Made by a program: the position numbers and the translations under genes
Shown here: piece after piece, positions 4,028 to 5,632 of the stretch
How the letters are laid out: every line of letters starts with the position of its first letter
Position numbering within the stretch: position 1 is the first letter of the stretch
Assembly: GCA_947476855.1 (NCBI GenBank)
Contig: CANJSR010000335.1
Span: forward strand, 1-5,632
DNA: 5,632 nucleotides
DNA from: Acetobacteraceae bacterium
GTDB lineage: Bacteria > Pseudomonadota > Alphaproteobacteria > Acetobacterales > Acetobacteraceae
Reading direction: 5' to 3'
The notes under the pieces: model-generated
Database searches by the model: none
Seen by the model: the letters and a program-made list of their open reading frames with translations, nothing else
What the model was told of the DNA's origin: nothing

Positions 4028-5632
4028 ATGGCCGAAACCATTGAGGCCGACTACGTCATCGTCGGCGCCGGATCGGCCGGCTGCGTCATGGCCGCCCGCC
4101 TGTCGGAGGACCCGGGCACCCAGGTCGTCCTGCTCGAAGCTGGCCCCAAGGACAGCAATCCCTGGATCCACATCCCCCTCGGCTACGGCAAGACCATCGA
4201 CGACAAGCGGGTCAACTGGTGTTACGAAACCGAACCGGACCTGAACGGCCGCCGCTTCTTCTGGCCGCGCGGCAAGGTCCTGGGCGGGTCGTCCTCGATC
4301 AACGGCCTGGTCTACATTCGCGGCCAGGCTGAGGACTTCGATCACTGGCGCCAACTCGGCAATGCCGGCTGGTCCTTCGACGACGTCCTCCCGTACTTCC
4401 GCAAGTCCGAGGACAAGATCGGCGGCGGGGATGACCTGCACGGCACGGGCGGCCCGCTCGCGGTGTCGGAGGTCGACCGCTACGACCCGATCAGCCAGGC
4501 CTTCGTAAAGTCCTGTGTGGACCTTGGCTTTCCCCGCACCAACGACTTCAATGGCCGGGTGCAGGAAGGCGCGGGCTACTACCACCTGACCACGCGCAAC
4601 GGCCGCCGCTGTTCCACCGCCGTCGGCTATCTGCGCCCGGCCATGAAACGACCGAACCTGCGCGTGGTGACCGAGGCCCTGTCCGAACGCATCACCCTGG
4701 ACGGCAAGCGCGCCACCGGCGTGACCTACCGCCAGGCCGGCGCCACCCACACGGTCCGCGCCAGGCGGGAGGTGATCGTCTGCGGCGGCGCCCTCAATTC
4801 CCCCCAATTGCTGATGCTGTCGGGCATCGGCCCGGGCGCGCACCTGACCGAACGCGGTATCACGGTGAACCACGACCTCGCTGGCGTCGGTCAGTCCATG
4901 CAGGACCATTTCCAGTCCCGCATCGTGCTGAAATGCCGGTTCCCGATCACCGTCAACGACATCATGATGAGCAAGTTCAAGATGGCGATGACGGGCCTCG
5001 ACTACCTGTTCCGCCGCAAGGGCCCGTTGACCATCGCCGCCGCCCAGGCCGGCCTGTTCGCCCGCACCCGCCCGGAACTGGCAACGCCGGATGTGCAGTT
5101 CGCGACGGTCATCTTCAGCGCCGACCGCCCGGCCGAGGGGCTGCACAAATTCTCCGGCTTCTCTGTGGTCGTCTACCAACTGCGCCCCGAAAGCCGTGGG
5201 GAGCTGAAACTGAAATCGGCCGACCCGAACGACGCGCCGGCGATGTATCCCAACTACCTCGCCACCGAAACGGACCGGCGGACGATCGTGGACGGGCTGA
5301 AGCTGGGACGGCGCATCCTGGGCACGCCGGACATGCAGCACTTCATCACCGGGGAATACATCCCCGGCGACGACGTCCGCAACGACGACGACTACCTGGC
5401 CTATGCTCGGCAATATGGCGGGACCGTCTTCCACCCGACCAGCACCTGCAAGATGGGCGCCGATCCGATGGCCGTGGTGGACACCGAATTGCGGGTCCAT
5501 GGCATGGGGGGCTTGCGCGTCGTCGACGCCTCCATCATGCCCGCCGTGGTGTCCGGCAATACCAACGCCGCGACCATCATGATCGCCGAGAAGGCCGCTG
5601 ATATGATCCGGCGCGCACCGGTTGCCGCCTGA
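4028..5632 (+). CDS. GMC family FAD-dependent oxidoreductase (choline dehydrogenase/alcohol dehydrogenase-like)
   Basis: Encodes a complete 534-aa protein with its TGA at the window's last bases. GMC enzymes oxidise alcohols to aldehydes or ketones using FAD; dehydrogenase members pass electrons to a quinone or other acceptor. Motifs in order: N-terminal FAD-binding GAGSAG (13-18) and LLEAG (35-39), GMC signature 1 RGKVLGGSSSINGLVYIRG (81-99), GMC signature 2 GGALNSPQLLMLSGI (253-267), a substrate domain around 290-430, and the C-terminal active site with His469 (FHPTSTCKMG) and Asn513 (GNTNAATIMIAEKAADMI), the conserved His/Asn pair. Length and motif order match the BetA-like group of about 530-560 aa. 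No signal peptide or membrane helix is evident, so it is probably cytoplasmic. The start is set by a strong ribosome binding site. The substrate could be choline, a polyethylene-glycol-type or aliphatic alcohol, or another alcohol; no betaine genes are adjacent to support choline. It is divergent from a Baeyer-Villiger-type monooxygenase. Confidence 0.95.
   Translation: MAETIEADYVIVGAGSAGCVMAARLSEDPGTQVVLLEAGPKDSNPWIHIPLGYGKTIDDKRVNWCYETEPDLNGRRFFWPRGKVLGGSSSINGLVYIRGQAEDFDHWRQLGNAGWSFDDVLPYFRKSEDKIGGGDDLHGTGGPLAVSEVDRYDPISQAFVKSCVDLGFPRTNDFNGRVQEGAGYYHLTTRNGRRCSTAVGYLRPAMKRPNLRVVTEALSERITLDGKRATGVTYRQAGATHTVRARREVIVCGGALNSPQLLMLSGIGPGAHLTERGITVNHDLAGVGQSMQDHFQSRIVLKCRFPITVNDIMMSKFKMAMTGLDYLFRRKGPLTIAAAQAGLFARTRPELATPDVQFATVIFSADRPAEGLHKFSGFSVVVYQLRPESRGELKLKSADPNDAPAMYPNYLATETDRRTIVDGLKLGRRILGTPDMQHFITGEYIPGDDVRNDDDYLAYARQYGGTVFHPTSTCKMGADPMAVVDTELRVHGMGGLRVVDASIMPAVVSGNTNAATIMIAEKAADMIRRAPVAA

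Noticed and set aside
3739..4044. Small plus-strand frame (101 codons) in the divergent gap, and minus-strand frames over the same stretch.
   Set aside because: They translate the hairpin repeats and the C-rich leader; such peptides recur wherever the repeat lies and are not genes.
3950..5500. Minus-strand open frame of 516 codons antisense to the GMC gene.
   Set aside because: It mirrors the coding frame of a well-supported GMC gene; composition is biased and no motif is seen.

Overview
The window is high-GC bacterial DNA whose genes favour G or C at third codon positions. The gene families and the GC-rich interspersed palindromic repeats fit an alphaproteobacterium, plausibly of the Rhodospirillales/Acetobacteraceae type. 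This placement is an impression from style and families, not a phylogenetic result.

There are four genes. (1) Positions 1-1098, plus strand: an enolase-family protein whose first 60 or so residues lie upstream of the window. (2) 1095-2027, plus strand: a D-2-hydroxyacid dehydrogenase that resembles glyoxylate/hydroxypyruvate reductase. Its ATG overlaps the enolase stop, so the two form an operon. (3) 2207-3700, minus strand: a class B flavin monooxygenase with the Baeyer-Villiger fingerprint, convergent with gene 2. (4) 4028-5632, plus strand: a complete GMC-family FAD alcohol dehydrogenase (choline-dehydrogenase-like), divergent from gene 3. It ends exactly at the window edge.

Both intergenic regions are dense in repeats. 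The convergent gap (2028-2206) holds an 89-nt near-perfect palindrome preceded by a direct copy of its outer segment. It is well placed to act as a two-way transcription stop. The divergent gap (3701-4027) holds two facing copies of a second hairpin repeat, a three-unit 8-bp tandem repeat, a small leader hairpin and a likely promoter plus ribosome binding site for the GMC gene. Two G-quadruplex-type motifs lie at its edges on opposite strands, each on the template strand of its neighbouring gene.

All four genes look like accessory small-molecule metabolism. The first pair would handle three-carbon (phospho)acids: the enolase fold eliminates water next to a carboxylate, and the reductase interconverts a 2-keto acid and a 2-hydroxy acid. 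The divergent pair could in principle oxidise an alcohol to a carbonyl (GMC) and insert oxygen to give an ester (BVMO), but nothing in the sequence names the substrate. The most unusual observation is that the enolase keeps its metal ligands and catalytic lysines while replacing the conserved active-site histidine with alanine and a conserved glutamate with aspartate. The adjacent dehydrogenase also has an altered dinucleotide-binding loop, with Pro in place of the third Gly, and an NADP-type arginine. Together these suggest a pathway that is not plain glycolysis. No CRISPR, tRNA, rRNA, transposase or phage gene is visible.
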